Assembly: GCA_023663945.1 (NCBI GenBank)
Contig: JAMPGL010000002.1
Location: forward strand, 62,001 to 126,000
Length of the DNA stretch: 64,000 nucleotides
Reading direction: 5' to 3'
From: Lachnospiraceae bacterium
GTDB taxonomy: Bacteria > Bacillota > Clostridia > Lachnospirales > Lachnospiraceae
Position 1 is the first letter of the stretch. Each line of letters starts with the position of its first letter. Shown here piece by piece: positions 24,639 to 32,799 of the stretch. The notes under the pieces were generated by a model that saw only the letters and a list, made by a program, of their open reading frames with translations, ran no database searches and was not told the origin of the DNA. Both the position numbers and the translations under genes were made by a program.

Positions 24639-25664
24639 TTACTTATATCTGCCATTGCGGTACTCAGTTGGGGACATACCAAATTTCTGGCGGATCCCTT
24701 TGTAAATCGGTGTTGAATTGCGATACCCTGCCATATGGGCGATTTCTTCTACCGTATCTTCTGTACTTACCAATAGCATGATTGCTTTTTCCAAGCGGCA
24801 TTCCTTTACCAATTCCTGAAAACTTATCTGACATCTTTCCCGAATCATCCTGCTTAAATAACTGGAATTATAGGAAAACGCATCAGCCAGTTTTTCCAAT
24901 GTAACTGATGCACTGTTTTCATAAATATATTCTGTTATTTTACCCATATCCAAAGAATCTTGCGGCATCTTAAATTTACAACTGTTACATTTCCGGTTCT
25001 CACGCTCTACCCATATCAATAAAAGCTGCAAATAACTTCTGATAGCAATCTCATCATATTGCTGATTCAGATAATATTCTGTCATCAGCTTTTCTATAAA
25101 CTGCTTTTCCTCTCCTGCACATCCCGAATAATGCAGATAATGATAGTTTTCATTTCTACGGGATCTTGCACCAATCCAAAAATCAGCCATTTCACTGTTT
25201 TTATCCAAACCTTGAACAAATTCATGTGATATCAAGTCAGCAGGAATGATAAGCTTAATCAAAACTGCCTCTTTGTCCTTCTGCAACAGCCCGTGCACCA
25301 CATTCTGATTTAATAAAAATACATCCCCCTCCTCCAATGTAACCATATGGTTCAAATTTTCTATAAACTGCTGGCAGCGCCCCTTATACATATAAAGAAG
25401 CTCCACAAAATTATGCCTGTGAAAGTATAACGCACTCTCCCAAATATTTATTTTTGCTGAAAAATACGCCTGCTGTCTGGTCAAAACATGTTTATCGGTT
25501 TTTACAACATCAACAGCAGGGAATATGAACTTTCCACAATCCAATTCCCCCTGCATTTTCGCATTTATCACAAATTCATCCTTAAGCACTTCATTTAATT
25601 CTCTATGAACACGCTCATACTCCATCTTCCTTGACAGCAATAGAACATCTGAAAAATTTGACAT
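24639..25664 (-). CDS. AraC-family transcriptional regulator with cupin-like sensor domain
   Basis: Residues about 70-150 form a cupin-type sensor (FHRHNFVELLYMYKGRCQQFIENLNHMVTLEEGDVFLLN split by strands), and the C-terminal 100 residues hold two helix-turn-helix motifs (LEKLADAFSYNSSYLSRMIRE and VEEIAHMAGYRNSTPIYKGI, then FGMSPTEYR). Typical of sugar-responsive regulators. ATG at 25664 has GAGGTG 6 nt before it; a GTG two codons earlier is less likely. Targets are not evident; the adjacent phosphotransferase is a candidate. Confidence 0.88.
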   Translation of the reverse strand: MSNFSDVLLLSRKMEYERVHRELNEVLKDEFVINAKMQGELDCGKFIFPAVDVVKTDKHVLTRQQAYFSAKINIWESALYFHRHNFVELLYMYKGRCQQFIENLNHMVTLEEGDVFLLNQNVVHGLLQKDKEAVLIKLIIPADLISHEFVQGLDKNSEMADFWIGARSRRNENYHYLHYSGCAGEEKQFIEKLMTEYYLNQQYDEIAIRSYLQLLLIWVERENRKCNSCKFKMPQDSLDMGKITEYIYENSASVTLEKLADAFSYNSSYLSRMIRERCQISFQELVKECRLEKAIMLLVSTEDTVEEIAHMAGYRNSTPIYKGIRQKFGMSPTEYRNGRYK

Positions 25665-25706
25665 TTTCACACCTCATCTTGAAACTTTTGCAAACGACCA
25701 CAGAAT

Positions 25707-25724
25707 TTTATTCGAGAATTGCTT
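25707..25724. repeat. Direct repeat, right copy
   Basis: Second copy of the 18-bp exact repeat at 23568-23585, 2139 bp away. It contains the stop and last codons of the lipoprotein gene at 25708-26241. Confidence 0.7.
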
Positions 25725-26241
25725 TACTTGCCCATAATGCAAAGGTTTCATCATCTTCTTCCCCCTCCGGGCAGATGATTATGAAAGCACCGTAAGAATC
25801 CGTCCCCTTTTTGAGGTATTGATAATTTGTCTCTCCGCCGTCTGAAAATTTAACAAACAGATTATCGTAGCTGTCTCTGGTAAATTCTGCATCTTCCGGC
25901 AGTCCCTGTCTGACTCCGGCACGCGTTGAATAATCATCCAAATCCTCAGGAAGCGGAACGCCTGCGGCTTCGTAAGCATCTGCTCCAAAACGATTTAAGC
26001 CGATAAAAAGGGAATCTTTATTAAACTCAGCATAGTGCATGGGTAATCCCTCTTCTGTCACGCCGGATTCCACACTGAATCCTTCCGGCAGATACAGAGT
26101 CCCGACTCCGTCTATCACATATTCTTTCAGTTCTTCCTGCACATCTGTATCTGCGGCGACGGGATCCTTCTGGGAACAGCCTGCAAATACAGCAATGCCT
26201 GCGCATAACATTAATAACGTAAATAATTTTTTAACCTTCAT
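25708..26241 (-). CDS. Putative lipoprotein, function unknown
   Basis: A 177-residue secreted lipoprotein: signal peptide MKVKKLFTLLMLCAGIAVFAGC with lipobox FAGC, then a mature domain of about 155 residues that I cannot assign. Acidic, with a likely alpha/beta fold (YVIDGVGTLYLPEGFSVESG). RBS AAGGAG. Its last residues (SKAILE) match the end of the phosphotransferase two genes away because both lie in a direct repeat. Upstream 26242-26459 holds a plausible promoter (TTGCGT, 18 nt, TATGAT at about 26266) and nothing else recognised. Confidence 0.7.
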   Translation of the reverse strand: MKVKKLFTLLMLCAGIAVFAGCSQKDPVAADTDVQEELKEYVIDGVGTLYLPEGFSVESGVTEEGLPMHYAEFNKDSLFIGLNRFGADAYEAAGVPLPEDLDDYSTRAGVRQGLPEDAEFTRDSYDNLFVKFSDGGETNYQYLKKGTDSYGAFIIICPEGEEDDETFALWASKAILE

Positions 26242-26459
26242 TTTTCCAGCTCCTTTTTATGTAATTTACGATGCATCATATCACATTCTTATTAACCTAC
26301 GCAACTTAAAAACTATATATTAATGTTTTTGCAATGCCGGAAAATTTGAAGAACACTTAAAATTCGGGCTGATATATAAAGCTTTTCCGCAATCTTTAAT
26401 TTATATGGAAGTTAGATTTAAACATTCTGCCAATGTTTTTATCCGATTTTTATTGTAAA

Positions 26460-27956
26460 CTATTCTGCCCAATAACACAGATCCGGATACAATCCTTTAA
26501 CCTCTTCATAACCTCCGGTTATCGTGTGTATTTTAATCAGATTTCCCATTTCATAATAATACAGCGAGTCCGCATCATTTGTCCTTAAAAGATAATCTAA
26601 TTCCTTTGACAAGACATATTTGCCGTCAACTATTTCATACACTTTAATCCATTGTTCACAAGATCCGTATTGTCCGCGGGCAATCAAGCGGTTTCGATAA
26701 AATTCCACAAAATTAAGCTGTGCCGGAAAAGAAGAATACCAGCGAAACTCTTTTCCCTCCCAGATAACGCCCCGATAATTGTTCCAGCTTCCTCCGCTTC
26801 CACCACTTCCTCCTTCATGAATCAATAAATCTTTGAATCCATCGCAATTAATATCCTGCGATTCGATATGATAACTGAAAAATCCGGAAGAGCATCCAGT
26901 TGCGGGGATAACAAGATGTTGGAAATCAATTTCTTTTCCTTCCCATGTGCCCTGTATGATAAGATGATATTCCTCCTCTTCCAGCCCCTTTACGGCAAAA
27001 GTAAAAATACACAAGTCTTCTGTCTGCTCTGCACGCAGAAAAGAAAGCATCCGCGGATTATTGACCTCATCAGTTGAACTTCCGGATGACTTTTCAGCTT
27101 TCAATTCTTTACTGATAATCTGCTCAGCCTCCTTGCCGAATAAGGAAACAAAATCAAGCAGAAAATCAGTTTTCTCCGGTGCCTGCGAATAGGGATAAAA
27201 TTCGATTTCCCAAAAATGTCCATTCCTCTTTTCACTTTTATCCCAATACTCTTTCAGACAGGCGACTAATTCTGACATATCGTTGCAGTCGGTTTCCAAT
27301 GTAAGAGAAAACGGATGTCCCGAAAAAGCGTTTAGGTTCTGGATAAGGTTTTCACTCTCTTCTACATCCGAAATCTGTACATTAATTTTATCGTATGAAA
27401 ACATATCGTTCTGAACAGATAAATTTACAACCACCGCCGATGGATCCAAATGCATAAAACATTCCGCACCGGATTCTGCCTCAGAAGCAAATTTTCCCCA
27501 AAGATCATGCCCGTCTCCATCAAAAGTACCTTTAAACGGTTCTTTGTCCGTGCCAAATTGGAACCAATCCGACACCCTAAAAGAACGATGCAGGCGGTAA
27601 GAAGCTTCCGAAGCAGGCAGTCCCGGTTCAATTTCTTCGCCCCTTTTGATAAGATTACCAATCATATCTATGTCTGATTGATTATCAATCAAATAGACAT
27701 CTCCCTTTTTCTTAAGTCTGCTTAGCGTTCGTTCAATTTTTGCATTCTTATTTCCAAGCTCATCAAGGTAAGTCTGAATATCTTTCTGATACAATTCAAT
27801 CAACTCTTCCTTAAAGGCAAGGGACTGATTTAGATTTTCATTCTGCAAACGCATTTTAAGGTTATTGACCGCAAAAATAATTGATATAATCAGAAGACCT
27901 ATCACTAATAATATTAACAGTATTAATGATATTAGGTAATTGAAATGCTTTTTCAT
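26460..27956 (-). CDS. Membrane-anchored coiled-coil protein with FG-GAP-like C-terminus
   Basis: A 498-residue protein of unknown function. One N-terminal membrane helix (about 8-30, LISLILLILLVIGLLIISIIFAV), then a coiled coil (about 32-85) and a large extracellular region. A short GFHG/GLUG-like segment FDGDGHDLWGKF is near 150. The C-terminal part has a calcium-loop-like INCDGFKDLLIHEGGSGGSGG, as in FG-GAP/VCBS-type repeats. Five exact 11-bp iterons and a hairpin lie upstream. Function cannot be named. Confidence 0.65.
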   Translation of the reverse strand: MKKHFNYLISLILLILLVIGLLIISIIFAVNNLKMRLQNENLNQSLAFKEELIELYQKDIQTYLDELGNKNAKIERTLSRLKKKGDVYLIDNQSDIDMIGNLIKRGEEIEPGLPASEASYRLHRSFRVSDWFQFGTDKEPFKGTFDGDGHDLWGKFASEAESGAECFMHLDPSAVVVNLSVQNDMFSYDKINVQISDVEESENLIQNLNAFSGHPFSLTLETDCNDMSELVACLKEYWDKSEKRNGHFWEIEFYPYSQAPEKTDFLLDFVSLFGKEAEQIISKELKAEKSSGSSTDEVNNPRMLSFLRAEQTEDLCIFTFAVKGLEEEEYHLIIQGTWEGKEIDFQHLVIPATGCSSGFFSYHIESQDINCDGFKDLLIHEGGSGGSGGSWNNYRGVIWEGKEFRWYSSFPAQLNFVEFYRNRLIARGQYGSCEQWIKVYEIVDGKYVLSKELDYLLRTNDADSLYYYEMGNLIKIHTITGGYEEVKGLYPDLCYWAE

Positions 27957-27984
27957 TTATCTGAAAAATCCTTTCATATTTTTT

Positions 27985-28040
27985 AACAAAAATTAAAAAC
28001 AGCATAGACCGACGCTTGCCTTGTCGAGTCTATACTGTTA
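27985..28040 (-). terminator. Hairpin with T-tract upstream of the 27956 gene
   Basis: On the - strand AACAGTATAGAC and GTCTATGCTGTT (28039-27998), with an inner TCGAC/GCGTCG pairing, run into TTTTTAATTTTTG. It sits between the iterons and the gene start, so it is an attenuator if transcription begins at the iterons, or otherwise a terminator for the remnant gene upstream. Confidence 0.65.
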
Positions 28041-28055
28041 TTTTACATGACCGAT

Positions 28056-28104
28056 GCATCAAAATTGCATCATAGTTGCATCATAGTTGCATCATAGTTG
28101 CATC
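28056..28104. repeat. Five 11-bp iterons
   Basis: GCATC at 28056, 28067, 28078, 28089 and 28100, exactly 11 bp apart; the main unit is ATAGTTGCATC (- strand GATGCAACTAT). Spacing near one helical turn suggests a regulator binding one DNA face. On the - strand the run is followed by GATGCATCGGTCATG and TAAAAT, a possible -10. Confidence 0.7.
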
Positions 28105-28139
28105 ATTTTACGGTTTCGTCACTATAAAATGGTTAATTC

Positions 28140-28760
28140 CTATGCCATATCAGCCTCTCTGTACAGCCATTCCCTGTATTTCTGATCTGTAGCCGCTCTC
28201 CTTAAATCATCATTTCTTCCTGCATCCATAAGAATCTGTACCAGCTTGGCAAAACGGTTTTCACCTGCAATTTTTCCTTCCGCCATCCCGGCAATGCGTC
28301 CACGCGCTTCTCCGGTAACTTCTCCCTCTGCACGTCCCTTTCTTTCATACTGGTCAAATAATTCGCACACCATAATCTCATCCTCCTCTTTCATTCCCTG
28401 TTCTTCTACCCATTGTTCAATATTTTCGATATCCATATCACCGGAAAGCACCTTGATCATCTTGATTAGGGCGGACTTATGCTTAATTTTCCGGTCAGAG
28501 CGGTAGGTATTCCCTTCACACTCCCTGCGTTCTTTTGGGTATCTCTTTTTGCGCCCTTCTTTGTACTCTCTTTTCGTTTCTTCTCTTCGGGTCTCCCCAT
28601 GCATCCTCCTTCCGCAGGGTTCCCGAAATATAACATATACGAAAGAGAATGCCCTCCCATGCTCTGTTTCTGCTCCCTGCTTTATTGAATTTAAGATTGA
28701 TGATAAAAGCAAGGATTCTAAACAGATGGACACATTCTGTATCGAATCAGAATGCTCCAC
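28140..28760 (-). pseudogene. Decayed Rpn/YhgA-like transposase-nuclease remnant
   Basis: The last about 110 residues (ALIKMIKVLSGDMDIENIEQW ... ELFDQYERKGRAEGEVTGEARG ... LRRAATDQKYREWLYREA) look like the tail of Rpn-family PD-(D/E)XK proteins abundant in Lachnospiraceae, including the EG/GR-rich linker. The first about 90 residues are low-complexity Arg/Lys/Glu and do not resemble the nuclease core, which is missing. I read this as a 5'-deleted relic; an intact small ORF starting at an internal ATG is possible. Confidence 0.5.
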
Positions 28761-28947
28761 TAGAGCAATAGATAATTGGACTATTTATATTAGAATTTCT
28801 GTGCTTTTTCTTATTGTATCAAAACAATTAGATTGAGTCAATAGTGACTTTGCAGAATTTTGATAAAGTGTTACCCTTTTGTAATGAATTTCTTGCCTTT
28901 TCAAGCATTTCAAGCAACTGCACTTCAAATTTGGCTTACCAGCCCTG

Positions 28948-29583
28948 TTATATCTTCTTAATTGGATGTCTTATAACTGTCTTTAATTTACTTATATCAC
29001 ATTTTCTTGGGTCACTTAAATATATTTCGTGATGTAATCTTGTATCTGTAATATCTAATTCATATCCATTCTCATCTGCGAATTTGTGCATTAGATTAAC
29101 TGTTTCAGGTTCATCATCATAAGAGCCTATATGCATACATTGAACACAGATACCTTCCTTATAAGTTAAAAATTCAACTCTTGAAAAATCTTGCTTTTTC
29201 TTTTTAGCCGCTTCTTCAACCGCCCAATCAAAATCTTCTTTTGTCACGAAGTCTGGCAGTCTGATGATTGATATAAAGTGCATTGTACCTTTATTATTAT
29301 AATCAATAGTACCTTTTATGCCATCCTGCCACCAAAATCCCTCCAATGGTGGTACAACATATTCAAAAAATCCTTTTATTTTATGAGTTCCCTTATAGCT
29401 CATTTTGATTGTATATGCTACACCATATAATAAACCTATCGTATTTTGATAATCTCCATTTTCTTCATTTGGATTTCCAATTCCTCTAACTGCTATATAA
29501 TTCATTTCAGGTATTTCTACAATACCAGGGATATTCTTGGGCATATAAAATTCTTTGTATTCTTTCTTAAAATCAAACGCCAT
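28948..29583 (-). CDS. GyrI-like small-molecule-binding domain protein
   Basis: A 211-residue stand-alone GyrI-like (SOUL/BmrR C-terminal type) domain: AFDFKKEYKEFYMPKNIPGIVEIPEMNY, AVRGIGNPNEENGDYQ and a later HIGSYDDEPETV are typical of this group. Members bind small hydrophobic molecules or hydrolyse some electrophiles. The start is the ATG at 29583 with GGAG 9 nt upstream; the frame opens 33 nt earlier. The gap 28761-28947 holds no clear gene. Confidence 0.8.
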   Translation of the reverse strand: MAFDFKKEYKEFYMPKNIPGIVEIPEMNYIAVRGIGNPNEENGDYQNTIGLLYGVAYTIKMSYKGTHKIKGFFEYVVPPLEGFWWQDGIKGTIDYNNKGTMHFISIIRLPDFVTKEDFDWAVEEAAKKKKQDFSRVEFLTYKEGICVQCMHIGSYDDEPETVNLMHKFADENGYELDITDTRLHHEIYLSDPRKCDISKLKTVIRHPIKKI

Positions 29584-29640
29584 AGTTACGTCTCCAATCT
29601 GAAATTTCATTTTCAATCATATTATATTTCACTGCTTATT

Positions 29641-31281
29641 TCAAGGCATGGAAAACATTTTTTCGTTTTCTGTTCTTTTAATGACAGAATACCGTATCTC
29701 ATACGCGTCGTAATCTACTGCCATTATAATTTCCTGTCCTTCTGAAAGAAAACGAACAATTTTAGCATTAGATTTTATATAACAGACTTCATTACTATTC
29801 ATTTTCCATTTATTGTCGGTATCGGCTTTCTGGTCTGAAAGATAATGTCTCAATGCGCCTACGGGAGCCCGATCAGAATACAGGTTGTCTATTTCTATCT
29901 CATAGTAATATAACGGGGCTTCCCTTTTCTCAAAGGACTCCCACAAAAGAGCAGAATCATAGGCTATCTCGCCGTCTTTCCAGTGATAGTCCATGACTGT
30001 CAAGTATTCGGTATATTCCGGCAAATCCATTTTTGCGGCATCAGCGGACAGCAACAGGCAGATTACCCTCTCCTCCTCGCTTTGAACCGTGACAGCGTAA
30101 AGGTTGTCTCCATAGGAAATATGCTGAAGAAGAGTCCATTCCGTATCCAGAATTTTTTTCTTATAGCAGTAATCTCTCAATGCATTTGCAATCGACTGTT
30201 CCCAATAATATTCCAGATGGTAATGCGCATCATCAAAGGTGATCTTTGCAGATTTCAAATTTTCACAGGCTTCCCAGCCTGCTATTTCAACGCCGTTACC
30301 ATTTTCCAACAGGCTTTTTCTGGTCTCCTTTAAATCAATCTCCCTGACCTCGTTTCTAAAAGAAGTGTTTTCGAGCAGGATCCAGTCCGGTTCATTCTCT
30401 TCCATTATTTCCTCTGTAACGCCAAGCTTTTTTCGCCTTTTTTCGATTCGTTTATCAATTTCCTCCTGTGTGTAAAGCTTTCCGTTCTTTTTTTCATATA
30501 ACTTTTTAAAATGAATAAAGTTCTCATCCTCCGGCAATTCCTCGTCCTCCTGAAACAGACAATGATATTCTTTATTATCAATCAGGTAAGTCACCTGCAG
30601 AAAAGTATATTTATCAACACCGTATACCTGCTGGCAGATTTCCGGTTCTTCAATATTGCCTACCCAATAACTGCTGTCAAAAATATGCTCAATCCTTCCG
30701 CTGTCGCCAATATATGCCTCACAAAGAGCCCATGCAAAAGCACCGTCGCTTCCAGATTCCCAAATGTATCCATGCCGGTTTAGGGTAATCTGGTTTCTGG
30801 CCCACGCTTCAAATGCATGACGGAGCGTAAGCTTCCCCTCTTCATAGACAATGATAAATGTCAATACAGTATGATCAATAGGACTTGTTGCATGAAATCT
30901 CACGGCAAGTTCACTGCTTCCATCACTTCCACAGTCAAGATATGCATATTCAATATTGGCAATCCGGTTATTTTCTTCATACAAATCATAATACACATCA
31001 TAATAGCTTTCATTTATCTTTTTCAAAAATTGTTTCATGGAAAAATTACCGCATCCCAAATCGCCCAGCTTGTCTCCATAAGAAAGCTCGCTTAAAATAT
31101 TATGCATCTCCTCGTCAATATACAGCGTGCGGGTTCCGCTTAAAAATTCCTGATAGGCAGTCTCCGCATCGTAACCTTTTGCCTGAACACTTAAACTACA
31201 GCAGGCTCCTATCAAAAATATACTGACTGCAAGTAATATTAGAGCACAGATTTTTTTAATCTTGTTCCTATTAATGACCAT
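29641..31281 (-). CDS. Exported protein, possibly lipoprotein, function unknown
   Basis: 546 residues, N-terminal signal with hydrophobic core (about 12-28) ending LIGACC, which could serve as a lipobox, or SVQA for signal peptidase I. The mature region is acidic and Tyr-rich; YAYLDCGSDGSSELAVRF recalls the D-x-D-G calcium-loop segments of FG-GAP-like proteins, as in the 26460-27956 protein. The start follows GAGGGG. Four 11-bp iterons lie about 55-95 nt upstream, as for that gene, so the two may be co-regulated. Confidence 0.65.
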   Translation of the reverse strand: MVINRNKIKKICALILLAVSIFLIGACCSLSVQAKGYDAETAYQEFLSGTRTLYIDEEMHNILSELSYGDKLGDLGCGNFSMKQFLKKINESYYDVYYDLYEENNRIANIEYAYLDCGSDGSSELAVRFHATSPIDHTVLTFIIVYEEGKLTLRHAFEAWARNQITLNRHGYIWESGSDGAFAWALCEAYIGDSGRIEHIFDSSYWVGNIEEPEICQQVYGVDKYTFLQVTYLIDNKEYHCLFQEDEELPEDENFIHFKKLYEKKNGKLYTQEEIDKRIEKRRKKLGVTEEIMEENEPDWILLENTSFRNEVREIDLKETRKSLLENGNGVEIAGWEACENLKSAKITFDDAHYHLEYYWEQSIANALRDYCYKKKILDTEWTLLQHISYGDNLYAVTVQSEEERVICLLLSADAAKMDLPEYTEYLTVMDYHWKDGEIAYDSALLWESFEKREAPLYYYEIEIDNLYSDRAPVGALRHYLSDQKADTDNKWKMNSNEVCYIKSNAKIVRFLSEGQEIIMAVDYDAYEIRYSVIKRTENEKMFSMP

Positions 31282-31336
31282 ACATTTCCCCTCATGCTTT
31301 TGCGTATTGGTAACATCCTTATCCTAACATGCCAAT

Positions 31337-31374
31337 GCATCAAAGTTGCATCATAATTGCATCAAAGTTGCATC
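31337..31374. repeat. Four 11-bp iterons upstream of the 31281 gene
   Basis: GCATC at 31337, 31348, 31359 and 31370, exactly 11 bp apart, with alternating AAAGTT and ATAATT fillers; same family as 28056-28104. On the - strand the run ends GATGCATTGGCATG followed by TTAGGAT, very like the first locus. Confidence 0.7.
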
Positions 31375-31392
31375 ATAATTATTTTTTTTTTA

Positions 31393-31427
31393 CAAAAAAA
31401 CAGGCTAACCAATCCGGGTTAACCTGC
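31393..31427 (-). terminator. Terminator of the bactofilin operon
   Basis: On the - strand CAGGTTAACC and GGTTAGCCTG pair around a 6-nt loop, followed by TTTTTTT. It ends the transcript running from 32661 to 31517. Confidence 0.88.
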
Positions 31428-31516
31428 TCTGCTTTTAACGTTCTAAATCAATTGATTTATTATTCATTTATGTGCTGACTGTTTTAACAGCAGTTTAAAA
31501 GCATTTTAAACTGTGT

Positions 31517-31918
31517 TTATTCGTCTGATTCATCATCCGCGTAGGAGGCAGATACCGAAGCTGTCATTGTACATCTGCCGTCGAAACATGCTCCCTCGTC
31601 AATCACTAACGAGCCAGCCGTGATATTGCCTGCAATCTTGCCCGTGGATAAAAGCTCTAACTTTCCGCGGACGGTGATATCCCCGTCAACCTGTCCGGAA
31701 ATAATTACGCTCTGCGCAGAAATATTTCCTTTTACCTGCCCGTCAGGGCTGAGAATCAATTTGCTTTCGCAGGTACAGTTTCCGTTGATGACTCCGTCAA
31801 TCCGTACTGCATCTGTAGAGGACAGGTCTCCATCAAAAGTGGTATCCTTGCCAATGATTGTTCCCACCTTTGCATGGGAATCATCTGAATAAGACGTATT
31901 TTTACTTTTTCCTAACAT
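31517..31918 (-). CDS. Bactofilin (polymer-forming cytoskeletal protein)
   Basis: A 133-residue DUF583/bactofilin: beta-helical repeats read as TIIGKDTTFDGDLSSTDAVRIDGVINGNCTCESKL split by strands, with the following SAQSVIISGQVDGDITVRGKLELLSTGKIAGNI. Polymerises on the membrane and often localises peptidoglycan enzymes. It lies 14 nt downstream of an M23-type membrane protein, a pairing recurrent in bacteria. Confidence 0.93.
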   Translation of the reverse strand: MLGKSKNTSYSDDSHAKVGTIIGKDTTFDGDLSSTDAVRIDGVINGNCTCESKLILSPDGQVKGNISAQSVIISGQVDGDITVRGKLELLSTGKIAGNITAGSLVIDEGACFDGRCTMTASVSASYADDESDE

Positions 31919-31932
31919 TGCTTTCTCCTCCT

Positions 31933-32661
31933 TTATCCTTTTGCATCCAAAACCATCAGCGGATCAATGGGCTGATCGTTAAAAAGCACCTGATAATCAA
32001 GCTGCGCCGTATCAGTTTCCACAGTAACCAGAGTATCTCCGATTTTGACGTCTGTTCCCTCCTGAGGCTTGGATGCCGCATCCTGAAGACACATATAGCG
32101 TGTCTTATAACCGCTTCCATGTTCAATCTCGATAATAAGCGGATAGGTATCATCAGAACCGACCAAAGCCACAGTTCCATCTCCAGCGGCTACAATACTG
32201 CCCTCCGCCTGCATGCTGATGGAAAGATAAGGATGTTCCGCAGAATAAGTTTCTGCCAGCATACCAGTCTCCGAACAGGGGTATCTGCTGGGAAAAGAGG
32301 TATCCTCCTTTGGTTCTTCCGCGTCTGCTTCCGCCGGATATGAATCCTCCAACTGCATCTGCAGCGCCTCATTCTCTGCCGTAAGTTCCAATTTTTCGTT
32401 GTTTAGCGCTTCCTTTTCATCTTCTAACTGCTGCATCATCTGTGATTGGGAAACTATTTGACTGCGAAGAATCGCTTCATTTCCGTAATCCATAAAAAGC
32501 TGATAAGCAAGCCCTGCTATGACGATACCCACCAGCACAGGAATAAGAACCAGCATCCTCAATGAGAATAAAGAAATGTGAAAATGTCGGTTACTTTGTC
32601 CTGTATTGGAAATTAGAAGAATGGAAAAGGTCTCTTTCCGCTTATGTCTCTGCTCTTTCAT
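31933..32661 (-). CDS. M23/LytM-like membrane protein, probably catalytically inactive
   Basis: 242 residues: cytoplasmic Lys/Arg-rich start, one membrane helix (about 33-52), a coiled coil (about 65-100) and a C-terminal LytM fold (about 145-240, GSIVAAGDGTVALVG ... IEHGSGYKTRYMCL ... LDYQVLFNDQPIDPLMVL). The zinc ligands of active M23 enzymes are not all there: the usual HxH (as in LHFEV) reads LDYQV. It resembles SpoIIQ-like or scaffold LytM proteins. The start at 32661 follows GGAG; operon with bactofilin. Confidence 0.8.
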   Translation of the reverse strand: MKEQRHKRKETFSILLISNTGQSNRHFHISLFSLRMLVLIPVLVGIVIAGLAYQLFMDYGNEAILRSQIVSQSQMMQQLEDEKEALNNEKLELTAENEALQMQLEDSYPAEADAEEPKEDTSFPSRYPCSETGMLAETYSAEHPYLSISMQAEGSIVAAGDGTVALVGSDDTYPLIIEIEHGSGYKTRYMCLQDAASKPQEGTDVKIGDTLVTVETDTAQLDYQVLFNDQPIDPLMVLDAKG

Positions 32662-32799
32662 AGAGTTCTCCATTCCGCCGTCAAATCCGACGATAAATTT
32701 CTACTGGCAATCAGCCATTTGTTTCTTTGTTCATTTTATGTGCGTTGCTCTTTAAATTTTATCACAAATATCAAAAAAGTCAAATTTTCAAGTCAAATC

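Noticed and set aside
28761-28947. In-frame stretch on - after the GyrI-like stop reading AKFEVQLLEMLEKARNSLQK
   Set aside because: Looks protein-like, but it is short, begins after two stops and has no ribosome site; perhaps a remnant.
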